15,315 nt of DNA from Parcubacteria group bacterium CG_4_9_14_0_2_um_filter_35_11. GTDB lineage: Bacteria > Patescibacteriota > Minisyncoccia > Minisyncoccales > GCA-002788555. Below the pieces are notes generated by a model. It saw only the letters and a program-made list of their open reading frames with translations. It made no database searches and was not told the DNA's origin. The position numbers and the translations under genes are program-made. The stretch covers positions 1 to 15,315 of the forward strand of contig PFRL01000050.1 of NCBI GenBank assembly GCA_002788555.1, in the 5' to 3' direction. Numbering within the stretch: the first letter of the stretch is position 1; every line of letters begins with the position of its first letter. Of the stretch, positions 5,747 to 11,904 are shown piece by piece.

Positions 5747-6874
5747 TTATTTTTTGAGAAAAAAGAGAATCTCGTAAATCAATCCCCCTATAAAAACTAA
5801 ACAGAAAAGCCAAACCACTGGGTCGGGGATATTTATCTTCCATTCTGGATTTCTATCAAATTTTACTTCAGCTTTCCGGGAAATTAATAATAAGATAACA
5901 TCCTCAAAAGCGCCCATGATTACCCCAATAAAACCTATTAATAGGATAAGATACTCTTTATTCAAAAACACTCCAACAAGAGAGATTGCCATTACCAAGA
6001 CCGTAGCCAAAGTTTTTTTCATCTTAAAATCGAGAATGAGAACATCTCTTAAGTAGATTCCAAAAGTTAAAAACGATGTCAAGATAGCCATTAATCCAAA
6101 TAATAATCCTAAAAGAATAATATTATTTCCTAATTTTCCAACCAGGCCCGATATCGCCTCTTCCGATGTTTGATTGCCAGAAACACCTATTACCGCAAAA
6201 CTAAAAATTGCGTAAAAAAATGCTGGAATTAGGGTGCCAATTATAATTGCTTTTTTAAGATCTTTTTCTCTCCCTCGAAGTATGTATCGAAGAGTAGGGA
6301 TAGCCGGTGCGCCGGCAAGAGCAAAGAGGATTACGCCATATGGTAAAAAGAAGTTTTCTGGAGAAAATCCTGAGAAATTCTCACTATTAATTTTGGGCAG
6401 AGAGACAAGGAAAATTACTCCTATAATAAGCAACATTAAAAGAGAGATTGAGAGTTCAATTTTGGAAATTGGTGTAATGCCAAGAATAAGTCCTAAAGAA
6501 AGAATAATCCAGACTAAAAGACTGCAAATAAAAATAGGGCCATTTAAAATATTAGACAGGAATTCTCCACCAGCAATAATATAACAAATTAAAGTAAAGG
6601 GGACGCTAATAAAGGTAGAAATAGAGGCAAAACTTCCTCCTGCCTCGCCCAAATAGTTTTTAGCATACCCTGGGAGACGACAAATCGCTTTAGTTCTTAA
6701 GATTATTTCTCCATATATCAGGTGTAAAAGGATAGTGATAGCTGTTAAGATTAATAAATAAAAAATGCCAGGTAAAAATCCGATTTTAAACATTACATAA
6801 GGGATACTAAAGACCCCGAACCCAATAATTGTTCCGGTAAGAGTAGCTATCGCAAGAAGTAATTTAGAATCCAT
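5747..6874 (-). CDS. Amino-acid permease of the aromatic/AAAP type
   Basis: An integral membrane protein of 375 residues with about ten or eleven hydrophobic segments. The first carries GTIIGFGVFSIPYV, the unwound-helix motif (G-T-x-I-G-x-G-x-x-x-x-P) shared by tryptophan/tyrosine permeases and SLC38-like transporters. The loop SRKAEVKFDRNPEWKINIPDP before the last membrane helix is polar. By family it would import an amino acid with H+ or Na+; the substrate cannot be read from sequence. I place the start at ATG 6874, 4 bp after the stop of the MgtC-like gene; an in-frame TTG at 6895 would add seven charged residues and overlap that gene, and has no spaced ribosome-binding site. Probably co-transcribed with the MgtC-like gene upstream and EndoQ downstream. 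Confidence 0.85.
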   Translation of the reverse strand: MDSKLLLAIATLTGTIIGFGVFSIPYVMFKIGFLPGIFYLLILTAITILLHLIYGEIILRTKAICRLPGYAKNYLGEAGGSFASISTFISVPFTLICYIIAGGEFLSNILNGPIFICSLLVWIILSLGLILGITPISKIELSISLLMLLIIGVIFLVSLPKINSENFSGFSPENFFLPYGVILFALAGAPAIPTLRYILRGREKDLKKAIIIGTLIPAFFYAIFSFAVIGVSGNQTSEEAISGLVGKLGNNIILLGLLFGLMAILTSFLTFGIYLRDVLILDFKMKKTLATVLVMAISLVGVFLNKEYLILLIGFIGVIMGAFEDVILLLISRKAEVKFDRNPEWKINIPDPVVWLFCLVFIGGLIYEILFFLKK

Positions 6875-6878
6875 GAGA

Positions 6879-7322
6879 TTATTTTTTCGTCTCAACCTTA
6901 TCTATTTTTAATTTTTTGGATAAACTAAGAATGATAAAAGTAATTAATGTAGAAATTGTAGCCAAATAATAAAACTGGCACCCAATTGCCATTCCTATAG
7001 CTGCTGCAATCCAAAGACCAGCAGCGGTTGTTAGCCCTTCAATCTGAGCTCCTCGAAAAATAATTATTCCCGATACTAAAAATCCAATTCCCATGACCAT
7101 GCCCGAGGCTATTCTTGAAGGGTCAACATTTTCATTAATATCTAAAAATCCTTCTCGAGATAAAGTAGTAAATAACATCGAACCAATACAAACTAAAGAA
7201 AAAGTTCTAATCCCTGCTTCTTTCCCAATGTATTCCCTTTCCATCCCGATTAAAGAACCAAGGAGAAAAGCCAATAATATTTGAAATAAAAATCTAATTT
7301 CGGGATTAGCTAAAATATCCAT
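6879..7322 (-). CDS. MgtC/SapB family membrane protein
   Basis: This has the MgtC N-terminal membrane domain: LGSLIGMEREYIGKEAGIRTFSLVCIGSMLF, then DPSRIASGMVMGIGFLVSGIII and GLTTAAGLWIAAAIGMAIG, with four or five membrane helices. The usual GIGFLGAG is here GIGFLVSG. MgtC proteins help cells cope with low magnesium or modulate the F-type ATP synthase in pathogens; small MgtC-domain proteins like this one lack the C-terminal ACT-like domain and their role is not established. I choose ATG 7322 (147 residues) because the protein then begins as family members do; a TTG at 7343 lies directly on an AGGAG with no spacing. The gene is followed after 4 bp by the permease. Confidence 0.88.
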   Translation of the reverse strand: MDILANPEIRFLFQILLAFLLGSLIGMEREYIGKEAGIRTFSLVCIGSMLFTTLSREGFLDINENVDPSRIASGMVMGIGFLVSGIIIFRGAQIEGLTTAAGLWIAAAIGMAIGCQFYYLATISTLITFIILSLSKKLKIDKVETKK

Positions 7323-7334
7323 AAAATAACTAGC

Positions 7335-7392
7335 AACTATCAACTCCTAACTAGCGACTAATTATTGCTAGTTGATTGTCGTTCGTTGTCAG
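7335..7392. repeat. Degenerate TAGTCG/TTGTCG word cluster between genes
   Basis: This short intergenic stretch is made of repeated related words (CTAGCAACT, CTAGCGACT, TTGCTAGTTGAT, TTGTCGTT, TTGTCAGTT) and includes an inverted pair ATCAACT/AGTTGAT and CTAGC/GCTAG. It resembles the 7-bp and 13-bp tandem units elsewhere in the window. It carries no gene. Confidence 0.4.
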
Positions 7393-7650
7393 TTATATTT
7401 TATAAACTTCCCACCCTTCTTTTACTTTTTGATCTACTTTGAGTCCCACCTCCTGACCTTTCTTTGCTTCTTTTATGTCTTTATGGTCAATTTGCATTGA
7501 CTGAACCGCTTGCTCAAATTCCATCTCTCCTTTTTTTATTTTAATTTTCTCTCCAATCTGGAGATTATCTTCTAATTTTACTATTGCCGCTCCTACCTTT
7601 GGAAAATAATGGGTAACTTTCCCAATGAGTTTTTCTTTTATTTCTTCCAT
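7393..7650 (-). CDS. EF-Tu/IF-2 domain 2-like small beta-barrel protein
   Basis: An 85-residue soluble protein. Its pattern KLIGKVTHYFPKVGAAIVKLEDNLQIGEKIKIKK, then AVQSMQIDHKDIKEAKKGQEVGLKVDQKVKEGWEVYKI, follows the translation-factor domain 2 beta barrel: a GxVxHYF opening, a central IGDxI-like turn, then VxSMQxDHxxIxxAxKGxxVGLKV. Stand-alone copies are usually annotated translation elongation factor-like protein, and the same domain ends U32 peptidases. There is no GTPase domain, so it is not a translation factor itself; its function is unknown. It lies 26 bp after the LOG-like gene in the same direction. ATG 7650 is the only good start. Confidence 0.8.
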   Translation of the reverse strand: MEEIKEKLIGKVTHYFPKVGAAIVKLEDNLQIGEKIKIKKGEMEFEQAVQSMQIDHKDIKEAKKGQEVGLKVDQKVKEGWEVYKI

Positions 7651-7676
7651 AAAATTTTTAAAAATTTAACGACCTT

Positions 7677-8273
7677 TTAGAGTGATTTTTTCTCTTTTTG
7701 GATTAAATTAATAAGTTTTCTTATAAGGCCTTTGGGATTATTTTCATAAACAATTTTTCCCCTGCCTCGGTGGCCCCCTCTGACTATTTTTTCTATTATG
7801 TCTGCTGTGCCTCCGCTTCCAACCAGAACTCCTATGGGCTTCCTGTCTTCAAAAGCGATGGTAAATTCATTAAGGGTGCCTATTCTTCCACAAATAATAA
7901 TAACCCCATCGGAAGCCCTTGTCATCAAAAGGTTCCGTCCAGCATAGTTAAAACCAGTATAAACTATAACATCAAAATAATCAGTAGGAAGATGATAGGT
8001 TTTAATATGTTCTGTCTTTGAAGCAGCGGGTGAAAAACCGATAGAAATACCACCTTCTTCTTTTGCTCCAATTGCCGACCAATAAGGGATGCCTGTTGTC
8101 GCTCCGGTAATTAAAATCCCATTTTGGCGGATAATTTCTCTGCCCACCTCCTTGGCAAGTTCTAAGGCAGCTTCTTTACAATGCGTTGTCACAGCTGCGC
8201 CGGAAACACAAATTTTAAAATGCTGACTATTAAAATCTTCTAAGGAACCATCCCTCAACAATTTCTTTTTCAT
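7677..8273 (-). CDS. LOG/SLOG-type Rossmann protein (TIGR00725-like)
   Basis: A cytoplasmic protein of 198 residues with the SLOG/lysine-decarboxylase-like Rossmann fold: KICVSGAAVTTH at the first strand, ELAKEVGREIIRQNGILITGATTGIPYWSAIGA, YTGFNYAGRNLLMTRASDGVIIICGRIGTLNEFTIAFE, then KPIGVLVGSGG. In LOG phosphoribohydrolases the loop reads PGGxGTxxE; here it is CGRIGTLNE, keeping GTLNE but changing the first glycines, so nucleotide binding is likely while cytokinin-type activity is not assured. Related proteins are common in candidate phyla and of unknown role. I prefer ATG 8273, which has GGATG about 6 bases upstream; a GTG at 8285 would add MDDY. It is divergent from rpsT, and probably the first gene of the minus-strand run ending at 4439. 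Confidence 0.8.
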   Translation of the reverse strand: MKKKLLRDGSLEDFNSQHFKICVSGAAVTTHCKEAALELAKEVGREIIRQNGILITGATTGIPYWSAIGAKEEGGISIGFSPAASKTEHIKTYHLPTDYFDVIVYTGFNYAGRNLLMTRASDGVIIICGRIGTLNEFTIAFEDRKPIGVLVGSGGTADIIEKIVRGGHRGRGKIVYENNPKGLIRKLINLIQKEKKSL

Positions 8274-8304
8274 ATAATCATCCACAATTAAAAAATATAT
8301 GATT

Positions 8305-8310
8305 ATTATA
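8305..8310 (-). promoter_or_regulatory. -10 box (TATAAT) for the LOG-like gene
   Basis: A perfect TATAAT on the minus strand lies about 32 bp before ATG 8273. No good -35 lies at standard spacing. It would drive the five-gene run down to 4439. Confidence 0.4.
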
Positions 8311-8335
8311 TTTTACTAACAAGGAGAGGATTTGG

Positions 8336-8348
8336 CAAGAGACTCTTG
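8336..8348. promoter_or_regulatory. Operator-like palindrome between divergent genes
   Basis: CAAGAG-A-CTCTTG is a perfect 6-bp-arm palindrome overlapping the proposed -35 of rpsT and lying upstream of the LOG -10. It is a possible binding site for a regulator of one or both divergent units; no regulator gene is in the window. Confidence 0.35.
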
Positions 8349-8374
8349 TTTTAACGACAGGCATTTGTTATCAT
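8346..8374 (+). promoter_or_regulatory. Promoter for rpsT-holA, TTGTTT-N17-TATCAT
   Basis: TTGTTT (8346-8351) and TATCAT (8369-8374) are separated by 17 bp and lie about 75 bp before the rpsT start. The intervening leader holds a palindrome AAAATTCGAATTTT (8400-8413). Confidence 0.45.
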
Positions 8375-8448
8375 AACCCTGTAAATAAATTCGATTTTTA
8401 AAATTCGAATTTTGCCTTTAACTCACCCGTAGATAAGCGGAAAAAAAT

Positions 8449-8712
8449 ATGCCTATAACAAAATCAGCAAAAAAAGCTCTTCGCCAAGCCAGAAAGCGAG
8501 AACGAAGAAACCTTCTCTGGAAAAATAAAATAAAAAAAATCAAAAAAGATATTAAAAGACTAATAGAAAATAAAAAGATTGCAGAGGCAAAGAAAATCTT
8601 ACCTCAATTTTACAAGGCAGTTGATAAAGCAGCAAAAAACAATATTATAAAAAAGAATACGGCTGCCCGTAAAAAATCTCGATTAACGAAACTGATAACA
8701 ATGGCCAAATGA
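8449..8712 (+). CDS. rpsT: 30S ribosomal protein S20
   Basis: An 87-residue, highly basic, alpha-helical protein starting MPITKSAKKALRQARKRERRN, with a C-terminal AAKNNIIKKNTAARKKSRLTKLI. This is the S20 pattern, binding 16S rRNA early in small-subunit assembly. Length and motifs match the family. The start is fixed by the conserved KSAKKALRQ N-terminus; there is no clear Shine-Dalgarno, only an A-rich run (GCGGAAAAAAAT) before the ATG. It is transcribed with holA, a pairing common in bacteria. Confidence 0.96.
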   Translation: MPITKSAKKALRQARKRERRNLLWKNKIKKIKKDIKRLIENKKIAEAKKILPQFYKAVDKAAKNNIIKKNTAARKKSRLTKLITMAK

Positions 8713-8753
8713 CAATGACTAAGTTGATAATGACACTAACAATCGATTTGTCA

Positions 8754-8792
8754 AAAGTCATAGTCGAAAGTCATAATCAAGGGTCATAGTCA
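8754..8792. repeat. Three 13-bp tandem repeats abutting the holA start codon
   Basis: AAAGTCATAGTCG (8754-8766), AAAGTCATAATCA (8767-8779) and AGGGTCATAGTCA (8780-8792) end two bases before the holA ATG. The third unit's AGGG is the only Shine-Dalgarno-like sequence, 11 bases from the ATG. The DNA before it (8713-8753) holds more degenerate TGAC words. Confidence 0.7.
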
Positions 8793-8794
8793 AA

Positions 8795-9763
8795 ATGGTT
8801 CTATTTCTTTACGGTCCGGATACTTTTCGTTCTAAAAGAAAACTGGCAGAGATAATTGGTAAATACCGCTTTAAATACAAGAGCGGTCTTAATTTTGCCA
8901 AAATCGAATTGTCTGAAGAAAATTTTCACGACTTTCGAGAAAGAATAGAGACTGTTTCCATGTTTAAAGAAAGGAAGTTAATTGTTCTTAAGAATGTTTT
9001 TTCTTTGCCAAAAACCCTAAAAGAAAGGATAAGCGAGTATCTAAAGAAAAGAAGACTTTTTGAGGATAAAAATATAATTTTAATTTTTTTTGAAGAGGGG
9101 GAAATTAAAGACAAAAACAAGCTTTTTAGATTGCTCTTCCAAAAATCCTTTAAGAAACAGGAGTTTAAAGAGCTATCTTTGAACCAGGTGAGGCTTTTCA
9201 TCAAAAAAGAGGTGGAAAAAATGGGGGGAGAAATCTATCCTTCGACCATTGAAAAATTATTATTTTATTTTGGGAATAATCTTTGGCAATTAGAAAATGA
9301 GATTAAAAAATTAATTTCCTTTAAAAAAGGGAAGGTTATTGAAGACAGGGATGTTGAAAATTTATGTGAGGCAAATATAAATCTGGATATCTTTAAAACA
9401 ATAGAGGCAATTTCTTATAAGAATAAAAAAAGAGCAATGAAGTTAATTTTCGAACATTTCCAAGCAGGAGAAAATGAATTAAAAATATGGACGATGATAA
9501 TTTATCAATTCCGCAATTTGATGAAAATAAGAAGCATTTTAGAAGAGAATAAAAAGAATAAAAGTTTCCAAAAATTGCGCCAGCAATTTCAAAAGAGCGG
9601 TATTCATCCATTTGCCATTAAAAAAACACTTCCTATCGCCAAGAAATTCTCTATAGAAGAATTAAGAAAGATTTATAAAGAGCTTTTTGAGTTTGATTTA
9701 AAGATAAAAACAGGAAAAATCGAACCGAGGTTAGGAATTGAGATGTTTATAATGGGGCTTTAA
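8795..9763 (+). CDS. holA: DNA polymerase III subunit delta
   Basis: The delta subunit opens the sliding clamp within the clamp-loader complex. This 322-residue protein begins MVLFLYGPDTFRSKRKL, the family's FLYGxDxFR opening, followed by VSMFKERKLIVLKNV (the MFxxRKLIVLKN motif) and LIFFEEG in domain I. The middle part has LLFYFGNNLWQLENEIKKL and LDIFKTIEAI, matching the DNA_pol3_delta domain, and the C-terminal collar domain ends LKIKTGKIEPRLGIEMFIMGL. Length is normal. The gene follows rpsT after 82 bp and converges on cutA. Confidence in identity is high. Confidence 0.93.
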   Translation: MVLFLYGPDTFRSKRKLAEIIGKYRFKYKSGLNFAKIELSEENFHDFRERIETVSMFKERKLIVLKNVFSLPKTLKERISEYLKKRRLFEDKNIILIFFEEGEIKDKNKLFRLLFQKSFKKQEFKELSLNQVRLFIKKEVEKMGGEIYPSTIEKLLFYFGNNLWQLENEIKKLISFKKGKVIEDRDVENLCEANINLDIFKTIEAISYKNKKRAMKLIFEHFQAGENELKIWTMIIYQFRNLMKIRSILEENKKNKSFQKLRQQFQKSGIHPFAIKKTLPIAKKFSIEELRKIYKELFEFDLKIKTGKIEPRLGIEMFIMGL

Positions 9764-9797
9764 AAAACTTTATATTATTTTTTTAGCTCTCCCCTAA
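9756..9797. terminator. Bidirectional terminator shared by holA and cutA
   Basis: GGGGCTTTAAAAAA at the end of holA is an imperfect inverted match to TTTTTTTAGCTCTCCCC at the end of cutA, spanning both stop codons of the convergent genes. The A/T runs on each side suit termination in both directions. Pairing is imperfect, so support is moderate. Confidence 0.5.
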
Positions 9798-10101
9798 CCC
9801 AATTAAAATACTCTTGACTTACTTGAATTTCAATGGAACCAATGAACGGTAATCTATCACTATGAATTTTCTTTACTTCTTTTTCAATTTTTTGAATATA
9901 TCTCTTTAGAGTTTCTAAAATTAAGGTTGCACCTTTTGATGTCTCTATCTTACCACTTTTTGGTGGCCAGAAGTAAGCTGCTAAAAAACGCGGAACAATG
10001 TCAAAACAGGAAATTAATCTTTCCTTTAAAATCTTTTTGCCAATTCTTTCTGCCTCGTTTTTGCTATTACAATTTACTAAAACCCAAGTTATTTTAGGCA
10101 T
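9775..10101 (-). CDS. cutA: CutA divalent-cation tolerance family protein
   Basis: A 108-residue protein that should form the compact CutA trimer with a PII-like ferredoxin fold. Sequence: KITWVLVNCNSKNEAERIGKKILKERLISCFDIVPRFLAAYFWPPKSGKIETSKGATLILETLKRYIQKIEKEVKKIHSDRLPFIGSIEI, showing the family's ERLxxCxxI, YxW, GKIE and IKxxHSxxxPxI regions. The usual HSYxxPEI is here HSDRLPFI. Bacterial CutA was linked to copper tolerance, but its molecular role is unsettled. Start at ATG 10101; a TTG at 10116 would add five residues without a ribosome-binding site. It converges on holA. Confidence 0.88.
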   Translation of the reverse strand: MPKITWVLVNCNSKNEAERIGKKILKERLISCFDIVPRFLAAYFWPPKSGKIETSKGATLILETLKRYIQKIEKEVKKIHSDRLPFIGSIEIQVSQEYFNWVRGELKK

Positions 10102-10167
10102 AATTGTATTTCTCAAAATCTTACAAAATAAATTATAAATAAGTTCCGAGCGAATATTTAACTAAAT

Positions 10168-10198
10168 CCCGTTAGAAAGAGGTGATTTTCTTACGGGG
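10168..10198 (-). terminator. Probable terminator overlapping the VIT-like stop codon
   Basis: CCCGTTAGAAA (10168-10178) pairs with TTTCTTACGGG (10187-10197), ten of eleven positions, and includes the stop codon of the VIT-like gene. The following minus-strand DNA is T-rich but lacks a clean T-run. The core matches the terminator at 4398-4428, suggesting a shared terminator family in this genome. Confidence 0.55.
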
Positions 10199-10673
10199 TA
10201 AACATTGACGATATCCAGTCACCGATGTAATGGGTCAGAACTATGACTATAAAGGCGATAATTAAGTGCTCTCCGACTACTCTCCAAGGTTTCGTTTTTT
10301 GATCTCTAGCAAGCTTAAAACTAAAAATACAAAGGAGTGATAACCCCCAAATAATGCTTATCCAGATAGCCCTTGAAAGTTCAAGAAACAGTGCTGGAAG
10401 CATAAAGGTTAAGGCAAAAATAAATTTAGAAAGAAATGTTGAAATAGTAGACTCCCATATTTCTTTTTCCGTATGCTTTTCCTCTGCTTCTTCAGAAATA
10501 TGAATGCCCAAGGCATCGGAAAAAGCATCAGCTATTGCTATGGTTAGTATGCCACCGATGACGGCAATCTTTGAATGGGTCCCAGAGTGCAACCCCACCA
10601 TCAAGCCGAGCGTTGTAATAATTCCTGAGGTTAGACCAAAACTAAACCCAACTCTTAATGAATGTTTAATCAT
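10191..10673 (-). CDS. VIT1/CCC1-like metal transporter, short form
   Basis: A membrane protein of 160 residues with about five hydrophobic helices. The N-terminal RVGFSFGLTSGIITTLGLMVGL matches the first helix of the VIT family (GLTDGLxTTLGLVxG), and IGGILTIAIADAFSDALGIHISEEAEEKHTEKE matches the second helix running into the acidic cytoplasmic helices. VIT proteins move Fe2+ or Mn2+ out of the cytosol against H+. It is clearly shorter than the usual 220-250 residues: the cytoplasmic metal-binding domain is reduced to the short EEAEEKHTEKE segment, so transport activity is likely but regulation may differ. ATG 10673 lies 8 bp from a perfect -10 box, indicating a nearly leaderless transcript. 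Confidence 0.8.
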   Translation of the reverse strand: MIKHSLRVGFSFGLTSGIITTLGLMVGLHSGTHSKIAVIGGILTIAIADAFSDALGIHISEEAEEKHTEKEIWESTISTFLSKFIFALTFMLPALFLELSRAIWISIIWGLSLLCIFSFKLARDQKTKPWRVVGEHLIIAFIVIVLTHYIGDWISSMFTP

Positions 10674-10680
10674 AAATTTA

Positions 10681-10686
10681 ATTATA
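10681..10686 (-). promoter_or_regulatory. -10 box (TATAAT) giving a leaderless VIT-like mRNA
   Basis: TATAAT on the minus strand ends seven bases before the ATG at 10673, so transcription would begin at or within a base or two of the start codon. The -35 region is weak. It lies just after the degV terminator, consistent with a separate unit. Confidence 0.5.
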
Positions 10687-10710
10687 ACAAATTAAAAAGC
10701 CCGAGAAAAA

Positions 10711-10737
10711 CCCTCGCCCCGTTTTACGGGGCGAGGG
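10711..10737 (-). terminator. Strong intrinsic terminator after degV
   Basis: CCCTCGCCCCGT (10711-10722) and ACGGGGCGAGGG (10726-10737) make a 12-bp perfect GC-rich stem with a TTT loop. On the minus strand it is followed by TTTTTCTC. Confidence 0.9.
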
Positions 10738-10754
10738 GAAAAAAGACAAGGTCT

Positions 10755-10967
10755 TTAAATTTCGCACCAAGAAAGAGCCAAGGTATTAGGACCGGTTACG
10801 GTACCGACAATATTATTAATTATATTTAAAAAACCGACTTCGACATTTTTGAAATCTTTTACAATCATCTCTCTTAGTCTCTGAGCTCCTTCAAGATAAT
10901 CACCATGAGTAATGGCTACTCTAATTTTTTTGTTTCCTTTCTTGATTTTTTTTGATTTCCGCTTCAA
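10755..10967 (-). CDS. DegV family protein, C-terminal part (frameshifted)
   Basis: This frame encodes the end of the DegV protein whose main part is at 10921-11633. From KKIRVAITHGDYLEGAQRLREMI to VGTVTGPNTLALSWCEI it matches the DegV C-terminus (IxVAIxHG ... GxVxGxHxGPGxLA). The first residues (MKRKSKKIKKGNK) overlap the end of the preceding frame in an A-rich stretch and are probably not a real start; no separate ribosome-binding site is present. One extra A in either the 8-A run (10945-10952) or the 7-A run (10925-10931) would join the two frames cleanly. It is therefore best read as part of a broken or slippage-dependent gene. Confidence 0.8.
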   Translation of the reverse strand: MKRKSKKIKKGNKKIRVAITHGDYLEGAQRLREMIVKDFKNVEVGFLNIINNIVGTVTGPNTLALSWCEI

Positions 10968-11633
10968 ACTGTTTAAAAAGAGTTGTGGGTATATCTTTTG
11001 CGCCAGTCTTTATGCCAGCCGGGACCAATATTCCTTTTTTAAAAGTTAACAAGGGTCGGACTCCGGCTTTGGCAATTTTTCTAAGTAAAATAGCTACAAG
11101 ATGAGATATTCGGCCACTGGCTTCTAACCATTTAGGGTCCTCAATCATTACAAAAAAACGGATATAGGGAACGAATTTTTCCATTTCATTAAAAATTTCT
11201 TCCGCTTCTTTACCGATTTTAATTAAGTCAATTGCTTTAAAAACTAAAAGTGCCTGGCCACAGCTGGCATTCAAAGAGTCAACGACAAAGACTCTTTTTT
11301 GTTTTTCTGGGTCTAAAAAGTTTTTTGCTTGGATTGCTGAATTATAAGTTCCAGAAAGTTTAGAAGTAATAGTAACACAAATAATTTTATCAAACCTCTC
11401 CAACTGGTCTTTATATTTATCTAAAAAATCTTTTGGTGATGGTTGAGAAGTTTTGCCAAAACTCTTAATTCCGCGTCTCTCTAGTTCTCTCATCTTTTGG
11501 AAAGTGTTTTCACCAGGAAGGTTTTCTGTCTCTGGCCAATCTAACTTTACAGGAACGATTGCTATTTGATGCTCCTTAATTATTTGCTGAGGCAAGTCGG
11601 CAGCCTCATCAGTAATGATACCAATTTTTCCAT
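10921..11633 (-). CDS. DegV family (fatty-acid-binding) protein, main part, N-terminus also frameshifted
   Basis: DegV/FakB proteins bind a fatty acid, in FakB as the acyl carrier for FakA kinase. The frame reads KIGIITDEAADLPQQIIKEHQIAIVPVKL, then TSQPSP, then CVTITSKLSGTYNSAIQAKN, VVDSLNASCGQALLV, EASGRIS and RPLLTFKKG, the DegV motifs in order. The normal N-terminus KIGIITD lies upstream of the first TTG (11595) in this frame, but no start codon is in frame there. ATG 11633 fits perfectly if the five-A run at 11625-11629 had six A, giving MEKIGIITDEAADLP. At the other end the frame stops at 10921 and the C-terminus continues in another frame (10755-10967). Two single-A deficits in one gene suggest a pseudogene, consensus errors or polymerase slippage. 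No FakA-like kinase is in the window. Confidence 0.85.
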
Positions 11634-11691
11634 TGTAATTACTACAAATTAAGATTATTAAAATGCTAGACCTTTTAATATTTTCACAGTT

Positions 11692-11720
11692 ATTTTAGCA
11701 TATCTGAATTCTTCTGACTA
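11692..11720 (-). promoter_or_regulatory. Extended -10 promoter upstream of degV
   Basis: On the minus strand TAGTCA (11720-11715), a 17-base spacer ending in TGC, then TAAAAT (11697-11692). The TG motif just upstream of the -10 makes an extended -10. It lies about 60 bp before ATG 11633. Confidence 0.45.
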
Positions 11721-11743
11721 TATAGTAATTTCTTTATTCTATC

Positions 11744-11770
11744 AAAAAACCGCCACAGGGGCGATTTTTG
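11744..11770 (-). terminator. Intrinsic terminator downstream of the deoxyribosyltransferase-like gene
   Basis: On the minus strand AAAAATCGCC pairs with GGCGGTTTTT around a CCTGT loop (11745-11769, one mismatch) and runs into six T. It ends the transcript coming from 11905-12327 and isolates degV. Confidence 0.75.
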
Positions 11771-11904
11771 TTGGCTGCGGAGTTTTAGTATACTTCGTTA
11801 TTTCGTAGCTTTGGTGAAGGATAGCTGTGAGGCGTGGAGATTGTTAAAACCTATTTAGTTAAATAAAAATGGGGAGTGGTGGCTAAAATTATTTTAGTGA
11901 TAAC
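11771..11904 (-). other. 134-bp non-coding stretch with short palindromes
   Basis: No gene was recognised. It contains the palindrome CTAAAAT-T-ATTTTAG (11883-11897) and, on the minus strand, GCTACGAAATAACGAAGTATAC, hairpin-prone text with the same CGAAG core seen in other repeats of this window. It is either a long 3' untranslated region of the deoxyribosyltransferase-like gene or a small RNA ending at the 11744-11770 terminator. A 28-codon plus-strand opening is present but has no start signal. Confidence 0.35.

Noticed and set aside
6875..6895. TTG start for the permease overlapping the MgtC-like gene
   Set aside because: No spaced ribosome-binding site; ATG 6874 gives a normal family N-terminus and a 4-bp junction.
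10755..10967. Independent small gene
   Set aside because: Its sequence is the DegV C-terminus and overlaps the preceding frame; it is a fragment of one gene.
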